From the NCBI RefSeq assembly GCF_017163705.1, contig NZ_JAFIWB010000020.1:1-64000 (forward strand): DNA of 64,000 nucleotides. The letters are read 5' to 3'. The DNA comes from Xanthomonas bonasiae. GTDB lineage: Bacteria; Pseudomonadota; Gammaproteobacteria; Xanthomonadales; Xanthomonadaceae. The translations under genes and the position numbers were made by a program. Below are positions 17,369-25,957 of the stretch, one piece after another (within the stretch, counting starts at the first letter, position 1; each line of letters begins with the position of its first letter). The notes under the pieces were generated by a model. It had not been told where the DNA came from. It searched no databases and saw nothing but the letters and a program-made list of their open reading frames with translations.

Positions 17369-19591
17369 GTGCCGAAATCCTCGATCGAAACCCGCCTCAG
17401 CCGCCTGTGGGCCCACGAAAAGGCCAGCTACGGGCTGCGCGTGTTCATCGCCCTGGGCGTGGCGATGGGCGTGTGCTGGCAGCAGCAGCAACTGACCGCG
17501 CTGCCGGCGATCTTCCTGGGCGCCATCGCCAGCGCGATCGCCGAGACCGACGACAACTGGCTGGGCCGGATCAAGTCAGTGCTGCTGTCGCTGCTGTGCT
17601 TCGCCGCCGCCGCGGCCGCGGTGGTGCTGCTGTTCCCGTATCCGCTGGCGTTCGTCGCCGGCATGGCGCTGTCCACCTTCGCCCTGACCCTGCTCGGCGC
17701 GCTCGGCGAACGCTACGCCTCCATCGCCCAGGCCACGGTGGCGCTGGCGATCTACGCGATGATCGGCATCGACCATGGCGGCCGTTCCGGCCACGTCGGC
17801 GGCAGCGCCTGGCACGGCATCGGCCTGTTGATGCTCGGTGCGGCCTGGTACGGGCTGCTGTCGGTCCTGTGGACGCTCCTGTTCGCCAACCGCCCGGTGC
17901 GCGAACGGCTGTCGCGGCTGTTCTTCGAACTCGGCCGCTACCTGCGGCTCAAGGCCGCGCTGTTCGAACCGGTGCGACAGAGCGACCTGCACGCGCGGCG
18001 GCTGGCGCTGGCCGAGCAGAACGCGCAGGTGGTGGCGGCGCTGAACGCGGCCAAGACCGCGATCATGAGCCGCTTCGGCCGCTCCGGCCGGCCCGGCGTG
18101 CAGTCCGGCCTGTACTTCCGGCTGTACTACATGGCGCAGGATTTCCACGAGCGCGCCAGCTCCTCGCACTATCCCTACGAGGCGCTGACCGACGCGTTCT
18201 TCCACAGCGACGTGCTGTACCGCTGCCAGCGCCTGCTGGCCCTGCAGGGCAAGGCCTGCGCCGCGCTGGGCGAGGCGATCCGGATGCGCCAGCCGTTCGA
18301 ATACGGCGAGCAGACCCAGCAGGCCACCACCGACCTGCGCCAGTCGCTGGACTTCCTGCACGCCCAGGCCGACCCGCGCCAGGCGCGGCTGCTCGGCTCG
18401 CTGGAACTGCTGGTCACCAACCTGCAGAGCATCGAGCGGCGGCTGTCCGAAGCCGCGCAGTCCGACACCACCAGCGACACCCTCGACACCCGCCTGCGCG
18501 ACTCCTCGCCGCACACCTTGCGCGAGATGCTGGTGCGCGTCGGCCAGCAGCTCACCCCGGGCTCGGTGCTGTTCCGGCACGGGCTGCGCATGGCGATCGC
18601 GCTGGTGGTCGGCTACGCCATCATGCAGTCCATCCACGCCAGCAACGGCTACTGGATCCTGCTCACCACCGCCTTCGTGTGCCGGCCCAACTACGGCGCC
18701 ACCCGGCTGCGCCTGGCGCAGCGCATCGCCGGCACGCTGATCGGCCTGATCGCGACCTGGGCGCTGATGCAGCTGTTCCCCGGCACCGAACTGCAGCTGC
18801 TGTTCGCGCTGTTCGGCGCGTTGCTGTTCTTCGTCACCCGCACCGACCGCTACATGCTGGCCACCGCCGCGATCACGGTGATGGCGCTGTTCTGCTTCAA
18901 CCTGCTCGGCGACGGCTTCGTGCTGATCTGGCCGCGCCTGGTGGATACGCTGATCGGCTGCGCGATCGCCGCGGCGGCCTCGTTCCTGATCCTGCCCGAC
19001 TGGCAGGGCCGGCGCCTCAACCAGGTGATGGCCACGGTGCTGGCCAGCTGCGCGCGCTATCTGGCGCAGGTGCTGGAACAGTACCGCAGCGGCATGCGCG
19101 ACGACCTGCCCTACCGCATCGCCCGGCGCGACATGCACAACGCCGACGCCGCGCTGTCGGTGGCGCTGTCCAACATGCTGCGCGAACCCGGCCGCTACCG
19201 CCGCAACCTGGATGCGGGCTTCCGCTTCCTGGCGCTGTCCAACACCTTGCTCGGCTACCTGTCGGCGCTGGGCGCGCACCGCGCCGCGCTGGCCGGCGAG
19301 GCCGATCCGGCCATCGACCGCGCCGGCGGTTACCTGCAGGACACCCTGGGCGCGATCGCCGACGCGCTGGCGCAGCGCCAGGCGCTACCGCCGGCCGACG
19401 AATCGGCCGAGGTGGGCATGGCCGATGCGCTGGAGCACGAGGACGGGATCGACGACGCCAAGCGGCGGCTGGTGCGCAACCAGCTGGCGCTGACCCTGCG
19501 CCTGTTGCCCAAGCTGCGCGCCGCCGCGCACGCGGTCACCGCTCCGGCAGCGGCACCAGCGCCGCCGGCGGCCGTGCCGGCCGCACGCTGA
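17369..19591 (+). CDS. yccS: YccS/YhfK-type FUSC family membrane transporter
   Basis: 740 residues. Two sets of membrane segments (N-terminal from about residue 20 to 180, and a second from about 400 to 540) separated by cytosolic domains, as in E. coli YccS. Conserved family stretches include ERASSSHYPYE, SPHTLREM, YWILLTTAFVCRPNY and NLLGDGF. FUSC proteins are thought to export aromatic or hydrophobic compounds. GTG at 17369 is the best start because the N-terminus then aligns with YccS; there is no suitable ATG. Its 3' end overlaps the convergent MFS gene by 56 bp. Confidence 0.85.
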   Translation: MPKSSIETRLSRLWAHEKASYGLRVFIALGVAMGVCWQQQQLTALPAIFLGAIASAIAETDDNWLGRIKSVLLSLLCFAAAAAAVVLLFPYPLAFVAGMALSTFALTLLGALGERYASIAQATVALAIYAMIGIDHGGRSGHVGGSAWHGIGLLMLGAAWYGLLSVLWTLLFANRPVRERLSRLFFELGRYLRLKAALFEPVRQSDLHARRLALAEQNAQVVAALNAAKTAIMSRFGRSGRPGVQSGLYFRLYYMAQDFHERASSSHYPYEALTDAFFHSDVLYRCQRLLALQGKACAALGEAIRMRQPFEYGEQTQQATTDLRQSLDFLHAQADPRQARLLGSLELLVTNLQSIERRLSEAAQSDTTSDTLDTRLRDSSPHTLREMLVRVGQQLTPGSVLFRHGLRMAIALVVGYAIMQSIHASNGYWILLTTAFVCRPNYGATRLRLAQRIAGTLIGLIATWALMQLFPGTELQLLFALFGALLFFVTRTDRYMLATAAITVMALFCFNLLGDGFVLIWPRLVDTLIGCAIAAAASFLILPDWQGRRLNQVMATVLASCARYLAQVLEQYRSGMRDDLPYRIARRDMHNADAALSVALSNMLREPGRYRRNLDAGFRFLALSNTLLGYLSALGAHRAALAGEADPAIDRAGGYLQDTLGAIADALAQRQALPPADESAEVGMADALEHEDGIDDAKRRLVRNQLALTLRLLPKLRAAAHAVTAPAAAPAPPAAVPAAR

Positions 19592-20747
19592 CGCCCATCC
19601 ACAGCAGCGCCGCCACCGCCAGCGCCGCGCCGCCGACCACCACCCCGCGCCAGCCGGCGTAGGCGTAGGCGGCGGTGCCGAGGCTGGAACCGATCGCGCC
19701 GCCGATGAAATAGCAGGTGACATAGGCCGAGGTGATGCGGTTGCGCGCCTTCGGATCCAGTTGGTAGATCACGTGCTGGTTGCCGATGTGCACGCCCTGC
19801 ACCGCCACGTCCAGCAGCAGCACCCCGGCGATCAGCAGCCACAGCGAGTGCGGCGCGGCGGCCAGCAGCAGCCACGACAGCAGCAGCATGGCCAGCCCGC
19901 CCCAGCCCACCCACTGCCCGGCGCCGCGGTCGGCGAGCTTGCCCGACAGGTTGGCGGCGAACGCGCCGGCGGCGCCGATCAGGCCGAACAGGCCGATCGT
20001 CGCGGTACCGTAGCCGTAGCTGGGGCCGGACAGCAGGAACGCCAGCGTGGTCCAGAACATGCTGAAACCGGCGAAGATCAGCCCGCCCAGGATGGCGCGC
20101 GCGCGCAGCACCGGTTCGTCGCGCAACAGCGCCAGCACCGAACCGATCAGGTGCGGATAGGACAGCTGCGGATTGCCCGGATGCCGCGGCAGCGCGCGCC
20201 ACAGCAGCGCCGCCACCAGCAGGATCAGCGCCGCGGCCACCCAGTACACGACATGCCAGCCGCCGGCGCCGGCCAGCAGCCCGGACACGGTGCGCGCCAG
20301 CAGGATGCCCAGCAGCAGGCCGCTCATCACCGTGCCGACCACACGCCCGCGCTCGTGCGGCGCGGCCAGGGTGGCGGCGAACGGCACCAGGATCTGCGCG
20401 GCCACCGAACTGAGTCCGGTGACCAGGGTGCCGAGCAGCAGCAGCGCGAAGCTGGTCGAGGCGGCGCTGATCAGCAGGCCCACCGCACTGAGCGCGTACA
20501 GCCCCACGATCAGGCTGCGGCGCTCGAAGCGGTCGCCCAGCGGCACCAGCAACAGCAAGCCGGCGGCGTAGGCCAGTTGCGCGGTGGTGACCACCGCGCC
20601 GGCGCTGCGCACGTCGATCGCGAAGGTCTGCGCCAGCACTTCCAGCAGCGGCTGCGCGTAGTAGTTGCTGGCCACCGCCAGGCCGGTGGCGGCGGCCATC
20701 AGCAGCACCAGGCCGCGATGCAATGGGGGGTGCGGGGTCGTGTCCAT
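19536..20747 (-). CDS. MFS transporter
   Basis: 403 residues, 12 hydrophobic segments. The motif after helix 2, PLGDRFERRS, is the MFS GxxxDRxGRR loop. The N-terminus (AAATGLAVASNYYAQPLLE) is typical of a drug/solute efflux subfamily often annotated YgaY-like. Start ATG at 20745-20747. It is divergently arranged with a LysR regulator across 103 bp, which suggests regulation of this exporter by the LysR product. The C-terminal codons overlap the end of yccS on the other strand. Confidence 0.85.
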   Translation of the reverse strand: MDTTPHPPLHRGLVLLMAAATGLAVASNYYAQPLLEVLAQTFAIDVRSAGAVVTTAQLAYAAGLLLLVPLGDRFERRSLIVGLYALSAVGLLISAASTSFALLLLGTLVTGLSSVAAQILVPFAATLAAPHERGRVVGTVMSGLLLGILLARTVSGLLAGAGGWHVVYWVAAALILLVAALLWRALPRHPGNPQLSYPHLIGSVLALLRDEPVLRARAILGGLIFAGFSMFWTTLAFLLSGPSYGYGTATIGLFGLIGAAGAFAANLSGKLADRGAGQWVGWGGLAMLLLSWLLLAAAPHSLWLLIAGVLLLDVAVQGVHIGNQHVIYQLDPKARNRITSAYVTCYFIGGAIGSSLGTAAYAYAGWRGVVVGGAALAVAALLWMGVSVRPARPPAALVPLPER

Positions 20748-20808
20748 GAGCCGAATCCAAGGGTGCGGAAGGAATGGCGCCAGTCTGGGCAAGCGCCATC
20801 GATCTTTC

Positions 20809-20818
20809 CAATGTATTG
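20809..20818. promoter_or_regulatory. Dyad in the MFS/LysR divergent intergenic region
   Basis: CAATGTATTG (CAAT-N2-ATTG) sits in the otherwise AT-rich centre of the 103-bp divergent gap. It is a candidate operator core for the adjacent LysR-type regulator; such sites usually have short imperfect dyads here. No experimental support. Confidence 0.35.
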
Positions 20819-20850
20819 TTTTCACTCGATCCATCTCGTTTTAAGATGCC

Positions 20851-21738
20851 ATGCTGACCCTGCGCCAACTCGAGTTCGCCGTCGCCGTGGCCGAGGAGGG
20901 CAGCTTCACCGCCGCCGCGCGGCGCTGCCACACGGTGCAGTCGGCGCTGAGCCACCAGATCGCCAAGATCGAGGAGGCGTTGGGCGCGCGCCTGTTCGAA
21001 CGCGGCGCGCGGCAGGTGCGGCCGACCGCCGCCGGCGAGGTGTTCCTGCACAACGCCCGCGCCACCCTGCGCGCGGCCGAGCGCCTGCACGAAGAGATGG
21101 CGCAGGCGCTGGGCACGGTGCGCGGGCGCCTGCACATCGGCCAGATCTCCGCGCTGACCACGGTGCAGGTACCGGCGCTGCTGCGCCGCTTCCGCGAAGC
21201 GCACAGCGCGGTGGACGTGCATCTGCGCACCGGCATGAGCGATGCGCTGCTGCTCGACCTGGGCGAAGGCCGGCTGGACGTGGCCCTGGTCGGAGTCGGC
21301 CCGCACATCGCGCTGCCCGAGCAGCGTCTGCTGCTGCACCAGGAACCGCTGGCGCTGATCGCCGCGCCCGGCAACCGCTTCGCCGCGCGCGCCGAGGTGT
21401 CCCTGCACGAACTGGAGGACGCGCCGATGGCCGGGCTGATCGCCGGCGCCGGCGTGCGCGGCATCATCGACCGCGCCTTCGCCGAGGCCGGCCTGCGCCA
21501 GCGGCTGCAGTACGAGGTCACCCATGCCGACCTGCAGCGCCAGCTGGTGATCGCGGACCTGGGCCTGGCGATCGTGCCGCAGACCATCGCCGCGGCGATG
21601 CACGGCGTGGCGGTGATCGCGCTGCGCGAGCGCTTCCGCTTCCTGACCTACGCCACCTGGCGCGCGGACCCGACCCCGGCCGCACGCGCGCTGATCGCGC
21701 TGCTGCGGCAGCAGGCAGGCGCCGTCGCAACCGGCTAA
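20851..21738 (+). CDS. LysR family transcriptional regulator
   Basis: 295 residues. The winged helix-turn-helix occupies residues 1-60 (LRQLEFAVAVAEEGSFTAAA, then QSALSHQIAKIEEALGARLF) and a periplasmic-binding-protein-like effector domain follows. Start ATG 20851. Divergent from the MFS exporter, its likely target. Effector unknown. Confidence 0.9.
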   Translation: MLTLRQLEFAVAVAEEGSFTAAARRCHTVQSALSHQIAKIEEALGARLFERGARQVRPTAAGEVFLHNARATLRAAERLHEEMAQALGTVRGRLHIGQISALTTVQVPALLRRFREAHSAVDVHLRTGMSDALLLDLGEGRLDVALVGVGPHIALPEQRLLLHQEPLALIAAPGNRFAARAEVSLHELEDAPMAGLIAGAGVRGIIDRAFAEAGLRQRLQYEVTHADLQRQLVIADLGLAIVPQTIAAAMHGVAVIALRERFRFLTYATWRADPTPAARALIALLRQQAGAVATG

Positions 21739-21763
21739 CCGGATCGCCTCGCACCGCAGCCCC

Positions 21764-21788
21764 CTGTAGGAGCGGCTTCAGCCGCGAC
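21764..21788 (+). repeat. REP-type repeat, single arm
   Basis: One unpaired copy of ctgtaggagcggcttcagcc plus gcgac, 25 bp after the LysR stop. It keeps the internal GCGGC-ttca-GCCGC mini-hairpin but has no inverted partner nearby. Confidence 0.85.
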
Positions 21789-21952
21789 GAACGGAGCACG
21801 CCACCATGACGCCGCCTGCAAAAAGCCAGCACGCGCGTATCCCGCAGACGCCACCGCCGACACAGCCCGCATCGCGGCACGCCCCGCTCCACGGCGCCGC
21901 ATCCGCCGCGCAACGAACCTGCTAGGCTGCGCGCGTTCGCAAAGGAGCCTGC

Positions 21953-23875
21953 ATGTCCGGCCATAGCCAGTTCGCCCTGCTGAAACAGCGTCGCTTCCTG
22001 CCGTTCTTCGTGGTCCAGGGGTTGGGCGCGTTCAACGACAACGTCTACCGGCAGGCGATCATCGGCTTGCTGTTCTATCTGGGCGTCACCCCCGAGCAGC
22101 GCACGCTGTACACCAATCTGGCGCCGGCGCTGTTCATCCTGCCGTACTTCCTGTTCTCCGCATTGGCCGGGCAGATCGCCGAGAAGCTGGAGAAATCGCG
22201 GCTGGTGGTGATCACCACCACGATGGAGATCGCGATCATGTCGCTGGCCGCGGTCGGCTTCCTGACCGAGAACATGGCGGTGCTGCTGGTCGCGCTGTTC
22301 TGCACCGGCCTGCAGTCCACCCTGTTCGGCCCGGTGAAATATTCGATCCTGCCTTCGGTGCTGAAGCCGGAGGAACTGACCGGCGGCAACGGCCTGGTCG
22401 AGATGGGCACCTCGATCTCGATCCTGTGCGGCATGATCCTGGGCGGACTGATCTTCCAGATCGCCGGCAGCCACGGCCCGGTCGCCGCGGCCACCGCGGT
22501 GATCGCGCTGGCGGTCACCGGCAACCTGGTCGCGCGCCTCATTCCCAAGGTCGATGCCGGCGCGCCGGACCTGAAGATCAACTGGAATCCGCTACCCGAG
22601 TCGCTGGCGATCATGCGCCTGACCCGGCGCCAGCTGGCGGTGCGCAACGCGGTGCTCGGCGTGTCCTGGTTCTGGTTCATCGGCACGGTGCTGACCGCGC
22701 AGTTGCCGACCTACGCCGAACTCAATCTCGGCGGCGCGCAGGACCTGTACATCTTCGCCCTGGCGCTGTTCTCGATCGGCACCGGCACCGGCTCGCTGCT
22801 GTGCGAGAAGCTGTCCGGACGCACCGTGGAGATCGGCCTGGTGCCGCTGGGCGCGTTCGGCATCAGCGCGTTCATGCTCGACCTGTATTTCGCCCGCCCC
22901 GGCGGCGCGCTGCAGGCCGGGCTGGGCATCGGCCAGTTCGTGCACCAGGCCGGCAGCTGGCGGATCATGCTCGACCTGGTCGGCATCGGCCTGTGCACCG
23001 GCCTGTTCGTGGTGCCGCTGTTCGCGCTGATCCAGAGCCGCACGCCCAAGGCGGAGCTGTCGCGGGTCATCGCCGGGCTCAACATCCAGAATTCGATGTT
23101 CATTGTCATCGCCGCGATGGTCGGCATCGCGCTGCAGATGAAACAGCTCACGCTGTTCGGCACGCGCGTGCCGATGCCCGGGCTGAGCATCCCGCAGGTA
23201 TTCCTGGCGCTGGCCATCGCCAACGCGGTGGTGGCGATCTGGATCTTCAGCATCGTCCCCGAATTCCTGATGCGCTTCCTCAGCTGGGTGATGGTGCGTG
23301 CGCTGTACCGGCTGCGCCTGCACGGCATCGAGCGGCACGTGCCCGACGAGGGCGCGGCGCTGATCGTGTGCAACCACGTCAGCTACATGGACGCGCTGGT
23401 GCTGGCCGCGTCGATCCCGCGCCCGGTGCGTTTCGTCATGTACTACCGCATCTTCAACATCCCGGTGATGCGCTGGATCTTCCGCACCGCCAAGGCGATC
23501 CCGATCGCCGGCGCGCGCGAGGACCCGGCGCTGATGCAGCGCGCGTTCGACGAGATCGACGCGGCGCTGGCCGAGGGCGAACTGGTGTGCATCTTCCCCG
23601 AGGGCGCGCTGACCAAGGACGGGGAGATCGCCAAGTTCAAGTCCGGCGTGGAGAAGATCGTCGAGCGCCGCGCGGTGCCGGTCGTGCCGATGGCGCTGCG
23701 CAACATGTGGACCAGCATGTGGAGCAAGCGCGACTCCCGGCTGCGGCGCATGCGCGTGCCGCGGCGCTTCCGCGCGCACGTGGAGGTGATCGCGGGCGCG
23801 CCGGTGGCGGCCGCCGAGGTCAGCGCGGAGCTGCTGGAAGCGCAGGTGCGGCAGCTGCGCGGGGATGCCGCGTGA
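21953..23875 (+). CDS. MFS transporter - acyltransferase fusion (LplT/Aas-like, no acyl-ACP synthetase domain)
   Basis: 640 residues. Residues 1 to about 420 form an MFS domain like the lysophospholipid flippase LplT (FNDNVYRQA, STLFGPVKYSILP). Residues about 440-640 form a PlsC-type acyltransferase with NHVSYMDALV and FPEGALTKDG. Together this suggests inward flipping and re-acylation of lysophospholipids at the inner membrane. Longer homologues carry a C-terminal AMP-dependent acyl-ACP synthetase; here the protein stops after the acyltransferase. A clear AAAGGAG ribosome-binding site precedes ATG 21953. Confidence 0.88.
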   Translation: MSGHSQFALLKQRRFLPFFVVQGLGAFNDNVYRQAIIGLLFYLGVTPEQRTLYTNLAPALFILPYFLFSALAGQIAEKLEKSRLVVITTTMEIAIMSLAAVGFLTENMAVLLVALFCTGLQSTLFGPVKYSILPSVLKPEELTGGNGLVEMGTSISILCGMILGGLIFQIAGSHGPVAAATAVIALAVTGNLVARLIPKVDAGAPDLKINWNPLPESLAIMRLTRRQLAVRNAVLGVSWFWFIGTVLTAQLPTYAELNLGGAQDLYIFALALFSIGTGTGSLLCEKLSGRTVEIGLVPLGAFGISAFMLDLYFARPGGALQAGLGIGQFVHQAGSWRIMLDLVGIGLCTGLFVVPLFALIQSRTPKAELSRVIAGLNIQNSMFIVIAAMVGIALQMKQLTLFGTRVPMPGLSIPQVFLALAIANAVVAIWIFSIVPEFLMRFLSWVMVRALYRLRLHGIERHVPDEGAALIVCNHVSYMDALVLAASIPRPVRFVMYYRIFNIPVMRWIFRTAKAIPIAGAREDPALMQRAFDEIDAALAEGELVCIFPEGALTKDGEIAKFKSGVEKIVERRAVPVVPMALRNMWTSMWSKRDSRLRRMRVPRRFRAHVEVIAGAPVAAAEVSAELLEAQVRQLRGDAA

Positions 23876-23968
23876 ACCTGCAAGGTGCCTGGAAACGCCG
23901 CTTCGGGTAGATTAGGCGCCGGGGAGACGCCTGCGTACTGCAGCGGCGTCCATTGCAGGGGTCGATCA

Positions 23969-24268
23969 GTGAGTCAGGTATTGCCGCCACCACCGCCCAA
24001 CGGCGCGGGCATCTACGTCCCCAACAATCTGGTGTGGGCGATCCTGTCCACGCTGTTCTGCTGCCTGCCGCTGGGCGTGGTGTCGATCGTCTATGCCTCG
24101 CAGGTGGACGGCAAGCGCGCCGCCGGCGATGTGGCCGGCGCACGCGACGCCTCGCGCAAGGCCGGCCTGTGGGCGATGTGGTCGGCGCTGGCCGCGCCGA
24201 TCCTGCTCGCGCTGTGGTTCCTGCTGTTCGGCGGCATCGCGATCCTCAGCAGCGCGCTGGGGCAGTGA
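23969..24268 (+). CDS. CD225/dispanin family membrane protein A
   Basis: 99 residues. Starts at GTG 23969 with CAGGGG 8 bases upstream. A Pro-rich head (VLPPPPPNG) is followed by the CD225 core NNLVWAILSTLFCCLPLGVVSIVYASQV and AGDVAGARDASRKAGLW, then a second membrane segment. CD225 is the family of interferon-induced transmembrane proteins in animals; bacterial members have no settled role. First of three CD225 genes interleaved with two DUF2752 genes. Confidence 0.85.
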   Translation: MSQVLPPPPPNGAGIYVPNNLVWAILSTLFCCLPLGVVSIVYASQVDGKRAAGDVAGARDASRKAGLWAMWSALAAPILLALWFLLFGGIAILSSALGQ

Positions 24269-24323
24269 GTCCGCCCGCTTTCTCGTTTTTTCTTCGTTCC
24301 ACCACGCAACCGGAGTAACACGG

Positions 24324-24608
24324 ATGAATACCACCGCACCGCAAGTGTCCAACAATCTGGTCTGGGCGATCCTGAGCACGCTGTTCTGCTGCCTGCCGCT
24401 GGGCATCGTTTCGATCGTGTTCGCCGCCCAGGTCAACACCAAGCTCGCCGCCGGCGACGTCGCCGGCGCCCGCGAATCGGCCGACAAGGCCAAGAAGTGG
24501 GCGATCTACTCGGTCATCGCCTGGGTGGTGCTGGTCGTGCTGTACCTGATCTTCATCTTCGCCCTGGGTGGCCTGGGCATGATGCAGCAGTCGTCGACCA
24601 CGTACTGA
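24324..24608 (+). CDS. CD225/dispanin family membrane protein B
   Basis: 94 residues, very similar to the preceding gene (NNLVWAILSTLFCCLPLG identical in both). Lacks the Pro-rich head. Two hydrophobic segments: the CD225 membrane-associated segment and a C-terminal transmembrane helix. 55 bp after gene A and 85 bp before the first DUF2752 gene. Confidence 0.85.
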   Translation: MNTTAPQVSNNLVWAILSTLFCCLPLGIVSIVFAAQVNTKLAAGDVAGARESADKAKKWAIYSVIAWVVLVVLYLIFIFALGGLGMMQQSSTTY

Positions 24609-24693
24609 TCGACGATCCGGGCCGCCGTTGCCGCGCGCCGCGGCGGCCTTGTTCGCTCGCTCCACGATTCCGTTACCGACGATTCCGTTGCCG

Positions 24694-25113
24694 ATGTTCC
24701 TGCGCGCACGCCCCCTGCCCCGCTGGCTGCCGCTGGCCGCACTGAGCGGCGCCGCCGTGGTCGCGACGCTGGTGCTGCGCCGGGTCGATCCCAATGTGCC
24801 GGGCAATCCGTTGCCTGCGTGCCCGTTCTACGCGCTCACCGGCCTGTATTGCCCAGGCTGCGGCAGCACCCGCTGCCTGCATGCACTGGTGCACCTGGAT
24901 ATCGCCCATGCCATGGCGACCAATCCGCTGCTGGTGGTGGCGCTGCCGCTGTTGGCGATCATGGCGCTCAATGCCGCCGGGCTGCGCATGCGCCTGCTGG
25001 CGCCGCTGCTGAAGATCCTCGCCGATCCGCGCCTGTGGCTGTGGCTGCTGCTCGGCTACGCGGTGCTGCGCAATCTGCCGTGGTACCCGTTCACCCTGCT
25101 GGCGCCGCACTGA
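24694..25113 (+). CDS. DUF2752 family membrane protein 1
   Basis: 139 residues with the DUF2752 signature CPFYALTGLYCPGCGSTRCL near residues 45-65 (CPxCGxTR type) and the closing NLPWYPFTLLAPH. Three to four hydrophobic segments. The cysteines may bind metal or form a disulfide at the membrane face; function unknown. ATG 24694 gives MFLRARPLPRW, matching the paralogue at 25550 better than the upstream starts. Confidence 0.82.
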   Translation: MFLRARPLPRWLPLAALSGAAVVATLVLRRVDPNVPGNPLPACPFYALTGLYCPGCGSTRCLHALVHLDIAHAMATNPLLVVALPLLAIMALNAAGLRMRLLAPLLKILADPRLWLWLLLGYAVLRNLPWYPFTLLAPH

Positions 25114-25208
25114 GCGCATCGCGCGGCGCCGAAAGATGGAGCCGCGGCGACCACCTCGTCTAGACTTGGCCCCATGCCCAGCGCATAGCCCCTCAAGGAG
25201 ATCCACAC

Positions 25209-25544
25209 ATGAGCACCGTCAGCCCCGTCACGCCGCCGCCCGCCCCCGGCGCGATTCCCAATCATCTGGCCTGGGCGATCATCGCAACAGTGCTCGGATT
25301 CTGCCTGTGCTGTCCGTCGATCATTCCGGGCATCGTCGCCATCGTGTTCTCCAGCAAGGTCAACGGGCTGCTCAACCAGGGCGACCTGGACGGCGCGCGG
25401 CGCGCCTCCAACAGCGCCAAGACCTGGTGCTGGGTGACCACCGCGCTGGCCATCATCGGCCTGTTGATCAACATCGGCATGGTCGCGACCGGCGGCATGC
25501 AGAGCTACATGGAATACGTGAACCAGATGCAGCACATGAGCTGA
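25209..25544 (+). CDS. CD225/dispanin family membrane protein C
   Basis: 111 residues. N-terminal Pro-rich stretch (VTPPPAPG), then the CD225 core NHLAWAIIATVLGFCLCCPS and the conserved QGDLDGARRASNSAKTW. A strong AAGGAG ribosome-binding site precedes ATG 25209, and TAGACT at 25161 is a possible -10. More diverged than copies A and B. Five bases separate it from the second DUF2752 gene, so these two are cotranslated. Confidence 0.85.
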   Translation: MSTVSPVTPPPAPGAIPNHLAWAIIATVLGFCLCCPSIIPGIVAIVFSSKVNGLLNQGDLDGARRASNSAKTWCWVTTALAIIGLLINIGMVATGGMQSYMEYVNQMQHMS

Positions 25545-25549
25545 TCGGC

Positions 25550-25957
25550 ATGCGCGCCTGGCAACAACGGGCGTGTCTCGGCGCCGCCACCGCCCTCGCG
25601 GCGGCCGGCGGCGCGCTGTTGTACCGGTTCGATCCCAACGCCGCGGACAATCCATTCGCGCCGTGCCTGTTCCATGCGCTCACCGGCTACTACTGTCCCG
25701 GCTGCGGCATGACCCGCGCGCTGCACGCCCTGGTGCACCTGGATCCGCTCGGCGCCTTCGCGATGAATCCCGGGGCGATGCTGGGCCTGGCCGTGCTGCC
25801 GGGCCTGATCGCGTGGAAGGCGGGCTGGCGCGCGGCATGGTTCGCGCCGGTGGCCACGCTGCTGTCGCGGCCGAACTTCTGGCTGCTGGCGCTGCCCGGC
25901 TACTGGATCGCGCGCAACCTGCCGTGGTTTCCGTTCACCCTGCTCGCGCCGGGTTAG
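25550..25957 (+). CDS. DUF2752 family membrane protein 2
   Basis: 135 residues, paralogue of the gene at 24694: ALTGYYCPGCGMTRALHALV and NLPWFPFTLLAPG repeat the first copy almost exactly. Start ATG 25550 lies 5 bases after the CD225 C stop. The CD225-DUF2752 pair is thus present twice, the second time as a tight operon. Confidence 0.82.
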   Translation: MRAWQQRACLGAATALAAAGGALLYRFDPNAADNPFAPCLFHALTGYYCPGCGMTRALHALVHLDPLGAFAMNPGAMLGLAVLPGLIAWKAGWRAAWFAPVATLLSRPNFWLLALPGYWIARNLPWFPFTLLAPG

